DNA from: Deltaproteobacteria bacterium
Lineage (GTDB): Bacteria > Myxococcota_A > Polyangia > Polyangiales > JADJMO01
DNA: 64,000 nt
Assembly: GCA_025363655.1 (NCBI GenBank)
Contig: JANYDK010000103.1
Location: forward strand, 28,856-92,855
Direction of reading: 5' to 3'
Shown here piece after piece: positions 54,246 to 63,898 of this stretch (the first letter of the stretch is position 1; every line of letters begins with the position of its first letter). The notes beneath the pieces are model-generated. The model made no database searches, was not told where the DNA came from, and saw only the letters and a program-made list of their open reading frames with translations. A program made the position numbers and the translations under genes.

Positions 54246-54965
54246 GTGATCGATCGGATCGCCCCCTCACGTCGACCTCTCGGAAATGCCGATGGCCATC
54301 AGCGTTGGCGTCAGCTGCTCTTCGCACATTGGGCGATTCCGGCCGAGCTGGTGAGACCACTCGTACCTGCTTCGCTCGAGCTCGACCTCTTCGACGGGGT
54401 GCTCTACGTCGGTGTCGTCCCCTTCGCGATGGAGGAGGTGCGCCCGTCGTGGTTGCCGAAATTCGCCAGCTTCAATTTCCTCGAGACCAACGTGCGTACG
54501 TACGTCGTTCGTGACGGCGCGCCGGGCGTCTTCTTCCTCTCGCTCGAAGCAGCGTCGTCGCTCGCGTGCATGGCCGCACGGGCGACGTTCGGGTTGCCTT
54601 ACTACTGGGCGAAGATGCAGCGCGGCGAATCCGACGGCATCGTCACCTACGAGAGTGATCGCCGGATGGGCGGCCCGGCGAAGACTTCATTCCGATACCG
54701 CATCGGCGAACCGTTGCCAGCGAGCGAGCTCGGATCGCTTCGACACTTTCTCGTGGAGCGCTATTACCTCTTCGTGGAAAGAGGCGGCGTCCTTCGTCGC
54801 GGGCAAGTGCATCACGTGCCGTATCCCGTGCGCGCGGCAGAGATGATCGCGTGTGACGAAGGGTTGATCGAGCGAGCTGGGCTGCCGCGCGCAGTGGGAA
54901 TGCCTGCGCTGGCGCACTACTCGGAGGGCGTCGACGTCGAGGTGTTCGGGCTGCAGCGCTGCTAA
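54246..54965 (+). CDS. DUF2071-family protein
   Basis: A 239-residue protein from GTG 54246. It opens RRPLGNADGHQRWRQLLFAHW and has PLVPASLELDLFDGVLYVGV, FLETNVRTYV, GVFFLSLEA and YYLFVERGG. This pattern is that of PF09844 (DUF2071; YqjF-like, acetoacetate-decarboxylase-type fold). Its function is unknown. A multi-gene operon with the MoxR gene, 12 bases on, is possible. Confidence 0.82.
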   Translation: MIDRIAPSRRPLGNADGHQRWRQLLFAHWAIPAELVRPLVPASLELDLFDGVLYVGVVPFAMEEVRPSWLPKFASFNFLETNVRTYVVRDGAPGVFFLSLEAASSLACMAARATFGLPYYWAKMQRGESDGIVTYESDRRMGGPAKTSFRYRIGEPLPASELGSLRHFLVERYYLFVERGGVLRRGQVHHVPYPVRAAEMIACDEGLIERAGLPRAVGMPALAHYSEGVDVEVFGLQRC

Positions 54966-54976
54966 CCTCGCCCACC

Positions 54977-57583
54977 ATGCCCCACGCCGTCGATCCGGAG
55001 AAATTCAAGGCTGCGGCGGCGCGTTTTCGCAGCTTCTTCGGCGAGCTCGCCCGCGGCTTCCTCGAGCGCGAGGACCTGCTCGTGCAAATCATGCTCGCGC
55101 TTCTCTCGCGCGAGCACGTGCTCATGACCGGCCCGCCCGGCACCGCCAAGAGCCAGGTCGCGCGCGCCGTCCTCGGTCGCATCGTCGACGAACGCACCGG
55201 CGAGCCGAGCCTCTACGCGCGTCAGTTCACCGAAAGCACGGTGCAGACCGATCTGATCGGGCCGATCAATTTCAAGACGCTGATGGAGACGGGGCACACC
55301 GAGCACTTCACCGAAGAGGGAATGCTCGGTGCGGTGCACGCCTTCCTCGACGAGGTGCTCGACGGACGCGACATGCTCCTCCGATCGGTGCTCAACGTGC
55401 TTCAAGAGCGCGAGCTGAAGCAGGGCACTCGCGTCACCAAAGGCGCGATCGAGTGCGCGATCATGACCACCAACCGCTATCTGGCGGAAGTGCTCGAGGG
55501 CTCGCGCGAGACGCTGCTCGCGTTCGTCGACCGCATCGCCTTCGTCAACTTCGTCCCCAAGGGCTTCGCCGATCCGCAGAACCTCGCTCTCGTGCTGCGC
55601 CGGCAAATCGGCGAAGGCGGGGCGCGTGGGCTCGAAGGCGTCCTCACGATTCAAGATCTCGACACGCTGCAGGCCGCTGCCGATGGCGTGATGGTCTCGG
55701 ACTCCGCCTGCACCGCGCTGGCGCAGCTCCTCGCCGAGCTCGATGCCGAGATGACCGCGGCGGGGCGCGCCGATCCGTCGTTCATTCCCACGCGCTATCT
55801 CTCGACCCGCACCGCGGTGCGCGCCGCCCGCATCCTCCGCGCCGCTTGCGTCTTCGATCGCATCACGCACGATGACGCGCGCATTTTTCAGGTCAATCGC
55901 GACGACTTCCAGCTCCTTCGACTCCATCTCGTGCTCGGGGGCCCGAGCCCCGCCGCAGCCGCCCAGCTGCTCGCCCGTGAGACCGATCCGCGCGAGCGGC
56001 GTCAGCTCGGCATCGTCCGTACCGAGCGAGAGATCTTCGAGCGCTGCGTCGCGAAGCTGCCCGCGCTCGAAGCGCCGCGCTCGACTTCGGTCGATGTCGA
56101 CAAGCTGGCGAAGATCGGCATCGACGCGGTGACGCGCGCCGACAAGTTGATTCTCCTCTCGGTGAGCAAAGCGCTCGCCAGGCTCGTCGACGATGGCACC
56201 GCGGGATCGAGCGCAGCGGCGCGCGTTCTCGACGACTTGCACGGCTCGCTCCACGGACGCGCCGTACGCGCCGGGCTCACCGCGGGCGCCGTCGTCGACT
56301 TGCGTGACGGCGTCAACGAATTGGCCGCCATCGCCACCGATCTCGAGGAGGTGAGCGGCGGCGGACGAAGCGTGGCCCGGTGGTTGCGCGGACGGGCGGT
56401 GCTCCTCGTCGAGGAGGCCGTCTCGCTGATGCCCGCCACCGACGCGCAGACGATCGATCGACTCCTGCACGGCGCCAGCGGCAGCGAGCTCATCGCCTTG
56501 GCCGACGCCCGTCTCGAAGATCTCGAGCAATACGCGACTGCGCGCGCACGTCTTCGGGCCGGCGGCGCCGACGTGCTCGACGAAGAGGCGGGTGGCACCC
56601 GCTGGGCCCGCGTGCTCTCACGTGCCGAAGACGAGCTCGCTTCGCTCTGGGACTTCATCTTCCTCCGCGCCGTCGCCGAGGCGCTGGCCGTCGTCGTCGA
56701 TGGCAATCTGCGCAAGCTCTTCCGCCAGCTCGGCGACGCCTTCGACGTCCTCGATCGCGCGGGCGCACGGCTCCTCGCGCTCGGATGCGCGGAAAATCGT
56801 CTCAAGGCGCGGGTCGTCGGTCCGCGGCTCCGTATCCTCGTCGCCGCCGCGTTCGGTCGGCTCACCGACGTCGATCGAACGACCATCCTCGTCAGCGTCG
56901 AGACCTTGGTGAAGGAGCTCGAAGCTGCAGGACTCGAGGGCGCACTTCGTCCCGCCGACGTCGTCGCCTTCGCCGCCGGCACCCTCCTCCGCACCGAGAG
57001 CGCGGTGACCACGGTCGACCCAGATCCATATGTCTATTATCGATCTCTCCGACCCTCGGCGGCAGCGGTGCCAATGGCGTACTCGCTGGTCGAGGTGGCG
57101 ATGCGCGCGGCCCCTGCCCTCGCCCGCACCACCTCACCCGCCGACGCCGAGCGCGCCGTCGCTGCGGTGATGGCCGAGCTCCCCGCGCAGCTTCGCGCAA
57201 GCATCGTCGATGCCGAGCTCGGCGCCCTCGAACGGGTCGTCGGACATCTCGAGAGTTGGTGGCAGTTGGTCGCCGAAAAAGACGTCGCGGCCGCCGATCA
57301 TGCCCCGCGCGCCCAGCTCTTCACCGTCCTCCGCGACGAGGGTGCGCTCGGCCGCCTCGCCCTCGAGGCGCGCCTCCTCGGCGAGACCTTCCCCGAGCGA
57401 CTCGCCGACGTGCGCGCGCTGCGACTGCGCATCGAAGCCCTCGAGCTCGAGACCACCGCCAGCGTCGACGCCCTCCTTCGCCAACGCGCCGATCGAGCGT
57501 GGGGAGCGCTCCTCGGTGACGTGCGGCCTTCTCTCGGCGCCTCTCCTTCCAAGCTCGGCAAGGCGGCGTCGAGGAGCACTTGA
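54977..57583 (+). CDS. MoxR-family AAA+ ATPase
   Basis: An 868-residue protein from ATG 54977, longer than typical MoxR (about 330) or RavA (about 500). The AAA domain (about 20-330) has Walker A TGPPGTAKSQ, ARQFTESTVQTDLIGPIN, Walker B VHAFLDEVLDGRD, and IMTTNR followed by DRIAFVNFVPKGF. The remaining 500 residues are helical and of no recognised family. MoxR proteins work with VWA partners in complex assembly or metal/stress chaperoning. The partner is the next gene, whose start overlaps its stop (TTGA). Confidence 0.88.
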   Translation: MPHAVDPEKFKAAAARFRSFFGELARGFLEREDLLVQIMLALLSREHVLMTGPPGTAKSQVARAVLGRIVDERTGEPSLYARQFTESTVQTDLIGPINFKTLMETGHTEHFTEEGMLGAVHAFLDEVLDGRDMLLRSVLNVLQERELKQGTRVTKGAIECAIMTTNRYLAEVLEGSRETLLAFVDRIAFVNFVPKGFADPQNLALVLRRQIGEGGARGLEGVLTIQDLDTLQAAADGVMVSDSACTALAQLLAELDAEMTAAGRADPSFIPTRYLSTRTAVRAARILRAACVFDRITHDDARIFQVNRDDFQLLRLHLVLGGPSPAAAAQLLARETDPRERRQLGIVRTEREIFERCVAKLPALEAPRSTSVDVDKLAKIGIDAVTRADKLILLSVSKALARLVDDGTAGSSAAARVLDDLHGSLHGRAVRAGLTAGAVVDLRDGVNELAAIATDLEEVSGGGRSVARWLRGRAVLLVEEAVSLMPATDAQTIDRLLHGASGSELIALADARLEDLEQYATARARLRAGGADVLDEEAGGTRWARVLSRAEDELASLWDFIFLRAVAEALAVVVDGNLRKLFRQLGDAFDVLDRAGARLLALGCAENRLKARVVGPRLRILVAAAFGRLTDVDRTTILVSVETLVKELEAAGLEGALRPADVVAFAAGTLLRTESAVTTVDPDPYVYYRSLRPSAAAVPMAYSLVEVAMRAAPALARTTSPADAERAVAAVMAELPAQLRASIVDAELGALERVVGHLESWWQLVAEKDVAAADHAPRAQLFTVLRDEGALGRLALEARLLGETFPERLADVRALRLRIEALELETTASVDALLRQRADRAWGALLGDVRPSLGASPSKLGKAASRST

Positions 57584-60072
57584 GTCGAGATTTCGAGAAC
57601 TACGAGCACTACGAGCACTTCGAGAAGGCTCTCGACGAGCTCGCCGCGCGCATCGACGTCGTCGCGCTCCGTCCCGACATGGTGAAGCGCCCCTTCACCA
57701 AGCTCGTCGCGCGCATCCTCGTCGCCCTCGACTGGCGACCGGTGCTGGCGATTCACGAGACGACTGCGCTCGTCGAGCTGATGCGGGTCGCGCCCAAGGC
57801 CGAAGAGGCGCGCGTGAAACGCATCGAGCTCGCCCTCGACGAGCTCGATGCCAACGTCACCGCCGTCGAGCGCGCCTGCGTGACGCGCGGCGAGCCGCCG
57901 ACGGCCTACGCCACCAGCCTCCGCCGCATGCTCGAGGTCATCGCCCGCTGCGTGCGCGCGCGCGAGCCGCTCGGTCTTCGCCTGGCGGGCCAAATCGACA
58001 CGAACGTGCTCCTCCCACCGCTGCGCCTCACCGCCGAGGGCGAGGATGGGCGGACGCCTTCGCAGGTGCGGCTCCTCGAGTTGCAGCTCGCGTCCATCGA
58101 CCACCTCCTCGATGCGGCGCACGCCGAGCCCGCGCTCCTCGCGCGACGTCGTCGCTTGCTCGAGGCTGCACGCCAGCTCCTCCTCGAGACTGCGGCGGCC
58201 CTACCCCTCGAGGGTCAAGGCGTAGAGCAGCGTCAAAACGCGATCGCCTCCGAGATTCTCCGCCTCGATCGCTACGAGGCACTCGGTCTCTCGGCCGACG
58301 TCGGGCTCCTCCATCAAGCACGTAGCGCCGCCAGCCGTGGTGATCGCGCGAAGCTCCATGCAGCAGTGGCGGCGCTCGACGAGCTCGCCGTCAGCCGAGG
58401 CGACGCGGAGATCGCCGCACGTACGGGACCGATCCTCGACGGCATTTGGCAAGGCATCGATCGCACTTCACGCGACGCGCGCGCGTACTCGCTGCAAGCC
58501 TCTGCGCACGACGCCTTCGGATCACGCGCGCTCAGAGCGGTCGCCGATGGATACGCCGCCGCACGTGCGCGATCACTTCCAGCCGATCCGAACATCGCCG
58601 CCACCGTGCGGGCCTACCTGGCCCCCGGACAAGAGCGCGCCACGCTCGCCGCCGCGCTCGCCGTCGACGGCTGCTTCGAGGTCGGTGGCGTGATGCTCCC
58701 CACCCGCGTCGTCGACGAAGAGTCGAAAAAATCAGTCGTTCGCTTCCCCACCGCCGATCTCCTGATCGTCCCCGCCGAGAGCCCCGTCGACATCCCCGAC
58801 GCGATCTTCGGCGATCCGCGCACGGTGCTGCTCGACCTCGCCGCCGGCAAGCTCCTCGCGCGTCGCTTCGTCCACGAAGAGCGCATCGAGAAGCCGCGAA
58901 ACACGCTCCGTGGCGACGTCCGCATCTTCCTCCTCGACGGCTCGACCTCGATGCTCGGCGCCCGCGCCAGGCTCCGCGACGCCCTGATGGTCGCCGAGCT
59001 CTCGACCTTGATGCGCCGGCTCGATCAACACGGCCGCACCGCGCGCCTCAGCCTCTTCTATCGCTACTTCACCGACTGGCTGGGCCCGACGTATCGCATC
59101 GACTCCGGCGCCTCCGCCCTCGCCGGCATCGCCGACGTGCTCGCCAACGTCCACTCCGGCGGCACCGACATCGAGACGGCGTTGGTCGCGTCGTTCGCGC
59201 AAGTCCGGGAAGCCCGCGCCGCCGATCCAGACCTCGCGCGTGCACAGATCGTCGTCGTCACCGATGGCAACGCGCCCGTCCGCGAAGCCCTCGTCGAGGA
59301 GGCGCGCGCGGGCCTCGAGTCGATTCCAATCGCTCTCAGCGTGATCGCGCTGGGGGCTGAAAATCATGCGCTTCGCTCGATTGTGGCGCGTCAGCGTGCG
59401 CGGGGAGAGCGGGCGTTTTATCACTTCATCAGCGACGCCTCGCTGGTCGCGATCTGCGCAGGCTCGCTCGAGCGTGGCGCCGCGCTGCACCTTCCACCGA
59501 TTCCACCGTCGCGAGCGGCATCGTCGGCGGAGGCGCAGAGGCAGCTCGACGAGCTGAGCTCGGCGCTCCTCGACGACCTGGCGATGCTCGAACGGACGCG
59601 CGACATCGCGGCGATCGAGGCGCTCGAAGTGGAACGCGTGGCGCGCCATCGCACGGAGGCGGAGACGGGGACGGCGCTGGCTCCGATCACGGAGGGGGAG
59701 CGCGCGCGCGCGGAGGCGTTGTTGAAGGATGGTGCGGCGCTGGAACGGAGATTTGCTCGGTGGTTTCCGCGTCGGGTGGCCGGCGTGCCGGGAGCGATAG
59801 GAGCTGCGTCGGCGACGTCGTTCGTGATGCCCGAGGAGGGGACGCGCGAGCGGGATGACATCGACGCGGTGGCGCTGGCATTGGCGACGCTGGCCGAGGC
59901 CGTCGCGGTGACGGGGGGGAGCCCGCTGTCGCGTCGCGCCGATGCGATCGAGATCTTGGAGCGGTTGCTGCCCGACGTGGGGGTGACGTCGTGGCGCTAC
60001 GAGGAGGTGCTGCGGTTGGGGGCCGTCGGCGTGGAGCGGGGAATCGCCGGGGTTTTGCAGTCGGTCGGGTGA
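57580..60072 (+). CDS. VWA-domain partner of MoxR ATPase
   Basis: An 830-residue protein from TTG 57580, four bases inside the MoxR stop. The first 440 residues are helical and unassigned. The VWA domain (about 445-640) has a complete MIDAS: IFLLDGSTSMLG (DxSxS), SGGTDIETAL (Thr) and VVVTDGN (Asp). The C-terminal 190 residues are again helical and acidic-basic. The MoxR-VWA pair matches RavA-ViaA-type systems in order, but both proteins are much larger and sequence outside the two domains is unlike ViaA. Likely a cytosolic chaperone-like complex. Confidence 0.85.
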   Translation: MSRDFENYEHYEHFEKALDELAARIDVVALRPDMVKRPFTKLVARILVALDWRPVLAIHETTALVELMRVAPKAEEARVKRIELALDELDANVTAVERACVTRGEPPTAYATSLRRMLEVIARCVRAREPLGLRLAGQIDTNVLLPPLRLTAEGEDGRTPSQVRLLELQLASIDHLLDAAHAEPALLARRRRLLEAARQLLLETAAALPLEGQGVEQRQNAIASEILRLDRYEALGLSADVGLLHQARSAASRGDRAKLHAAVAALDELAVSRGDAEIAARTGPILDGIWQGIDRTSRDARAYSLQASAHDAFGSRALRAVADGYAAARARSLPADPNIAATVRAYLAPGQERATLAAALAVDGCFEVGGVMLPTRVVDEESKKSVVRFPTADLLIVPAESPVDIPDAIFGDPRTVLLDLAAGKLLARRFVHEERIEKPRNTLRGDVRIFLLDGSTSMLGARARLRDALMVAELSTLMRRLDQHGRTARLSLFYRYFTDWLGPTYRIDSGASALAGIADVLANVHSGGTDIETALVASFAQVREARAADPDLARAQIVVVTDGNAPVREALVEEARAGLESIPIALSVIALGAENHALRSIVARQRARGERAFYHFISDASLVAICAGSLERGAALHLPPIPPSRAASSAEAQRQLDELSSALLDDLAMLERTRDIAAIEALEVERVARHRTEAETGTALAPITEGERARAEALLKDGAALERRFARWFPRRVAGVPGAIGAASATSFVMPEEGTRERDDIDAVALALATLAEAVAVTGGSPLSRRADAIEILERLLPDVGVTSWRYEEVLRLGAVGVERGIAGVLQSVG

Positions 60073-60178
60073 GCGGCGGCGCGGCCGGCGAGGGTCGAGC
60101 GAGGAGGCTCTGCGCTTCGCCGCGCGGCAGGTTTTGGGCTTGCCGGGGGCAGAGGATGATCGTAGAGATTGGCGACTC

Positions 60179-60250
60179 GGGCGTTTAACTCAGCGGTAGA
60201 GTGCGACCTTCACACGGTTGAAGTCACGTGTTCAAATCACGTAACGCCCA
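60179..60250 (+). tRNA. tRNA-Val (anticodon CAC)
   Basis: A full cloverleaf: acceptor GGGCGTT pairs with AACGCCC; D arm ACTC/GAGT; anticodon stem CGACC/GGTTG with loop TTCACAC (anticodon CAC); T arm ACGTG/CACGT with loop TTCAAAT. CCA is not encoded. The flanks change character just downstream. Confidence 0.93.
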
Positions 60251-60368
60251 CTAGAAATGCAGGGTCCCGGAGGCCGAAGAGGCGCCGAGTGACCCCGTTT
60301 GACCCCCTCACTCCACCCCGACTGGAGTGAAGAGTGGAGTGAAGGATCGGGAGCCGAGGGGGGCCACG

Positions 60369-61754
60369 GTGAGCGCAGCGGACGGCGGGAAGCAGACGCC
60401 ACCAACGCCAGCGGCACTCTCCGAGGAAACTCGTGAAGCGCTCTACGGAGCGATCGAGCGCTGGCTCTGGCGCGTCGAGGAGCGGCAGAAAGGTCACGCG
60501 ACGTACTTCCTTCGACAACTTTGGACCGACGACTACGGAGCGCCCTCGAAGTTTTCGGACGATGTCGTCAGGTCGTACTTGCACAAGCTCTGCCTAACGG
60601 CAGGGGTCTCCGAGGTCTTCCGTCTCATTCAAAGCATCCTCGGATTTGGTCGGAGCGAGGACACGTTCGCCGATTACTGCAACGAGGCGCTGACGAAGAC
60701 CGGCGCTGCGTACGAGATCGTCAAGCCAAACGACGACGAGTTCGAGATTCGACCAACGAACACGACCAGCATTGGCTCCGAAGCCGAACCTGACCCCCAA
60801 GTGCCTGCGTCCGACGCGGCAACCACGACTAAAGTCAGAGCAGAACCCGCCCCCACGCCAGCTACTTCGGGGATCACGGTTCTGGCATCTGCGGTCACGA
60901 GCATGCTCGCATCCCTCACAGCGCACGCCGAGGGGCTCGTCACCGATCCTCTGGCCGATCTCGACAAGCGCTCGCCCAAGGAACTTGAGGACGCCATTGG
61001 TGAAGCCGAGAGCCTCATCGTCCAGGCCGAGTCGGCCAAGTCGCCCGACCCCGCGCGTATTGCGCGCCTGCGACAACGGTTGGGGGTCGTCAGATCGGTT
61101 CAGCTCGCGTTCTTGAAGGGACAGCGCGAAGCCGAGGTAAGGCTCGCGACAGGTCACCAGGCGGAATTGGATGCGCTGCGTGCAGAAGTCGCCGCTCTTC
61201 GTGCCAGCAAGGAGGATCCCGGTGTCCAAACAGCGAAGATCAACGCGGAAGCAATGATCGCTGTGGCAAGGATCGATCGCGATAGCAAGATCGAGTCGGC
61301 CAAGCTCGCTCACGACCGAGAGCAAGATCAGAAGATTGCTGCCATCGAGAGGGCTCGTGCCGACAACGCCGAGAAGGAACTTGCCGCGCTGAGGGAGGCT
61401 GACCGCCAACGTCAGGAGAGACTCGAACGAGAGAAGGAAGAGCGTGCGGCCGACACCAAGCAGATCGAGAACAAGGAAGCCGAGCTACAGCGAGCCCGCA
61501 CTGCTGAGGAGGCCGCCGAGCGCCGAGCGGAACAGTCCGATAGAAAAGCTGACCGACGACAGAGGCGCGCCAACGTGACGACGCTCGTGGCAGCCGTTGT
61601 CGCAGCCTTGGTTGGCGCCACGGCTGGCTGGTGGCTATCGAAACACTCAGCACCCAGCCCAAGCGGGACCACGACACTTTCACAACCTTCCGAGTCTGCT
61701 GCGCCGTCGGCTCCCGTCGCGCCGCCGTCAATAGCAGGAGCCACGACCAAGTAG
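60369..61754 (+). CDS. AbiJ N-terminal-domain-like/coiled-coil/membrane protein
   Basis: A 461-residue protein. GTG 60369 (MSAADGGKQTPPTP) has an AGGGGGG site; GTG 60327 would add 14 residues. Residues about 15-125 (ALYGAIERWLWRVEERQKG, SYLHKLCLTAGVSEVFRLIQ, FADYCNEALTKTGAAYEI, then DEFEIRPTN) resemble the AbiJ N-terminal domain found at the head of phage-abortive-infection proteins. The middle (about 180-420) is Ala/Glu/Arg/Lys-rich and predicted coiled coil (LAALREADRQRQERLEREKE). One membrane helix (about 415-437: VTTLVAAVVAALVGATAGWWL) is followed by a short Ser/Pro-rich tail. It faces the AbiC-like gene. An effector tethered to the membrane is the inferred role; domain match is by eye. 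Confidence 0.65.
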   Translation: MSAADGGKQTPPTPAALSEETREALYGAIERWLWRVEERQKGHATYFLRQLWTDDYGAPSKFSDDVVRSYLHKLCLTAGVSEVFRLIQSILGFGRSEDTFADYCNEALTKTGAAYEIVKPNDDEFEIRPTNTTSIGSEAEPDPQVPASDAATTTKVRAEPAPTPATSGITVLASAVTSMLASLTAHAEGLVTDPLADLDKRSPKELEDAIGEAESLIVQAESAKSPDPARIARLRQRLGVVRSVQLAFLKGQREAEVRLATGHQAELDALRAEVAALRASKEDPGVQTAKINAEAMIAVARIDRDSKIESAKLAHDREQDQKIAAIERARADNAEKELAALREADRQRQERLEREKEERAADTKQIENKEAELQRARTAEEAAERRAEQSDRKADRRQRRANVTTLVAAVVAALVGATAGWWLSKHSAPSPSGTTTLSQPSESAAPSAPVAPPSIAGATTK

Positions 61755-61768
61755 GGTTCTTTCCTCTC

Positions 61769-62599
61769 CTACGGCTTGGGCTTCCGGCGCTCGGTCCACG
61801 TCTCAATCACGAAGTTCACGAGCGTGTGCGAGGCGCCGATCGCCAAGCGGGCGTGCCGTGGCTGCGGTGTGTAGGGCGCTCGCCCATGTCCGTGTGCTGA
61901 GCCCGCGTGAGTTCGGAAGGTGGCGATCCCGCTGACGATGGAGATGAGGCCGCTGAGGATCTGCATCACATCCTTGTCCGCCTGCCCCGCCGGATCGAGG
62001 CCAAGGTTGGTCCGCACGATCTTCCACATCGTGCCGATGTCGCGGTCCTTCGGAAGTTCGAGGCCCTGGTCCTCGATGTAGACGGCGCAGACCGACTCGA
62101 CAATCGCGCGTGCTGAGGTCAGAGCCGCGCGAGGGTCCCTGTCCTCGTTCTCCTTCGCGCGCTCGAACTCTTCTTCGACGGACGTGAAGTCATGCAGCTT
62201 CAGTCGCTCTTCTAGCGATCGCGTGGCGATCATGCGTGAGGCCGCACCACGGATTCTGCCCTGCTCGTATGCGAGCCCATTCTTCTTGAGCGCCTCGACG
62301 ACCTCTGCCCGGCCCTGGGCAACGTCTTCTTCCGAGCGCTGGAGCCCGGTGCCGCCGCGCGGCACGTCCATGAAGCGTTCGATGAACCGGCCAAGGACGG
62401 CCAGCGCATCCACGGCGGGGTCTTTGTTGCAGCGGCCTAGCCACACCTCGATCTTGACCACGCAGCTTCCCTCCGGCGATTCCCCTGGCGCGCCAGCATC
62501 CTGCATCCATCGGTTGATTTGACCGTGGTTGTAGAGGTGGGCGCCGATGACCTGCGCCACGACGGCTCGGACGCCAGCTGGAATTTCTCGGGAGGCCAT
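61769..62599 (-). CDS. AbiC/AbiJ-C-type abortive infection protein
   Basis: A 276-residue protein starting MASREIPAGVRAVVAQV at ATG 62599; the frame runs on to 62683, without extra support. The C-terminal about 110 residues have ALTSARAIVESVCAVYIED and end RHARLAIGASHTLVNFVIET, preceded by THAGSAHGHGRAPYTPQP, the abortive infection C-terminal (PF14355) pattern. The N-terminal half (about 10-140: AHLYNHGQINRWMQDAGAPG, EVWLGRCNKDPAVDALAVLG) is unassigned. It is convergent with the AbiJ-N-like gene, with a 14-base gap. Probably a phage-defence toxin or sensor component. Confidence 0.78.
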   Translation of the reverse strand: MASREIPAGVRAVVAQVIGAHLYNHGQINRWMQDAGAPGESPEGSCVVKIEVWLGRCNKDPAVDALAVLGRFIERFMDVPRGGTGLQRSEEDVAQGRAEVVEALKKNGLAYEQGRIRGAASRMIATRSLEERLKLHDFTSVEEEFERAKENEDRDPRAALTSARAIVESVCAVYIEDQGLELPKDRDIGTMWKIVRTNLGLDPAGQADKDVMQILSGLISIVSGIATFRTHAGSAHGHGRAPYTPQPRHARLAIGASHTLVNFVIETWTERRKPKP

Positions 62600-62742
62600 G
62601 CGCCAGCGTCTCACTCCTGCGGCACGTTCGACAGTATCTCCGTAGTCGAGCCGATTTTGAAGCTCACTCGACGGCGCACGCAACCACCGCCACGGTCATG
62701 CCGACGAGGGGCATGGCCAGCACCTTCCCGAGCAACGAGCTC

Positions 62743-62890
62743 CACCACCTACGATCTCGGAGCCGGACGCTACGTCGTCGAGGTCGACGAGCCGCCGATC
62801 GAGCTGATTCTATGCACCAACGCGAAGATGAGCGCGTGGCTCGATGAGCACGGCAGGGTGCTCGTCGAGCGGGCGTTCTTCGAGGCGTAG
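62743..62890 (+). pseudogene. Short coding remnant before IS element
   Basis: One frame reads TTYDLGAGRYVVEVDEPPIE, then an ILCTNAKMSAWLDEHGRVLVE helix and a stop. It looks like the C-terminal end of a gene, but no start is found in frame. A frameshift or deletion at about 62.74 kb would explain it. No family is recognised. Confidence 0.35.
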
Positions 62891-62953
62891 GGCGACTAGT
62901 GCACCACATGCGAGCTGGCATCAATTTCTTGAGCGATCATCCGTCTCACGGCG

Positions 62954-63898
62954 ATGGCGCTCCAGATCGTTCTCAGTCCATCGCAGCGGCGTGACCTCGA
63001 AGCCGTCGTCAAACGCCGTTCGTCGCTCGCGACACACGTGCGGCGGGTGCGTGTCGTGCTGCTGAGCGCCGATGGCGCCTCGGGCGCCGAAGTCGCGATG
63101 CGACTCGGCCTCTCGCACGAGCAGGTGTCGCGCATCCGTCGTCGTTTCGTCGAGGGTGGAGTCGAGGGACTCGTCGAGCAGCCGAAGGCCGGCCGGAAAG
63201 ATCACGCGGTCCCGCCTGAGACAGTCGAGCGCATCGTGCAATTGGCGCTCTCGCCGCCGCCGCCGGGCCGGGTTCGCTGGACGACGCGTCTGCTCGGTAA
63301 GGCTGTCTCGCTGACCAGCGCGACGGTCTCGAAAATTCTTCGGCAAGACGAGCTCAAGCCGCACCTGACCCGCACGTACAAGGTCAGTCGCGATCCGGAG
63401 TTTGCGGCAAAAGTTCGCGACGTCGTCGGCCTCTATCTGAACCCGCCGCAGCACGCGATCGTGCTGAGTGTCGACGGGAAGACCCAGATCCAGGCGCTCG
63501 AGCGCACGCAGTTGCCGTTGCCGCTTCGCCAAGGCCGCGCGACGCGACACACGCATGACTACAAGCGCCACGGCGTGCTCGACCTCTACGCAGCGTTGAA
63601 CATCGCGACCGGCAAAGTCGCGCACTCGTGCACCAACAGCCATACAGCCGCCGACTTCCTCAGTTTCATGAAGAAGGTGCGGCGTCAGCATCGCGGCCGC
63701 GAGCTCCACGTCGTGCTCGACAACTCGTCGACGCACAGCACGGCGGAAGTGAAGGCGTGGCTCGCCGAGAATCCGAACATCCACTTCCACTACACGCCGA
63801 CGAGCGCGTCGTGGCTGAATCAGGTGGAGGGCTTCTTTGGCATTCTCGGCAAGCAATTCCGGCTCTCCGAGAGGTTTGATGGAAGCGCAGCGGCGTAG
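62954..63898 (+). CDS. IS630-family transposase, probably 3'-truncated
   Basis: A 314-residue protein from ATG 62954. Helix-turn-helix sequence at residues 40-80 (GASGAEVAMRLGLSHEQVSRI) precedes an IS630/Tc1-type DDE domain: LSVDGKTQIQ (first Asp), HVVLDNSSTH (second Asp) and LNQVEGFFGIL (Glu). After GILGKQF it reads RLSERFDGSAAA and stops. Typical family members continue for roughly 40 more residues, so a 3' fusion or deletion is likely. A CTAG at 62896-62899, the usual IS630 target, lies before it; the right end is not recognisable. The copy may be inactive. Confidence 0.85.
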   Translation: MALQIVLSPSQRRDLEAVVKRRSSLATHVRRVRVVLLSADGASGAEVAMRLGLSHEQVSRIRRRFVEGGVEGLVEQPKAGRKDHAVPPETVERIVQLALSPPPPGRVRWTTRLLGKAVSLTSATVSKILRQDELKPHLTRTYKVSRDPEFAAKVRDVVGLYLNPPQHAIVLSVDGKTQIQALERTQLPLPLRQGRATRHTHDYKRHGVLDLYAALNIATGKVAHSCTNSHTAADFLSFMKKVRRQHRGRELHVVLDNSSTHSTAEVKAWLAENPNIHFHYTPTSASWLNQVEGFFGILGKQFRLSERFDGSAAA

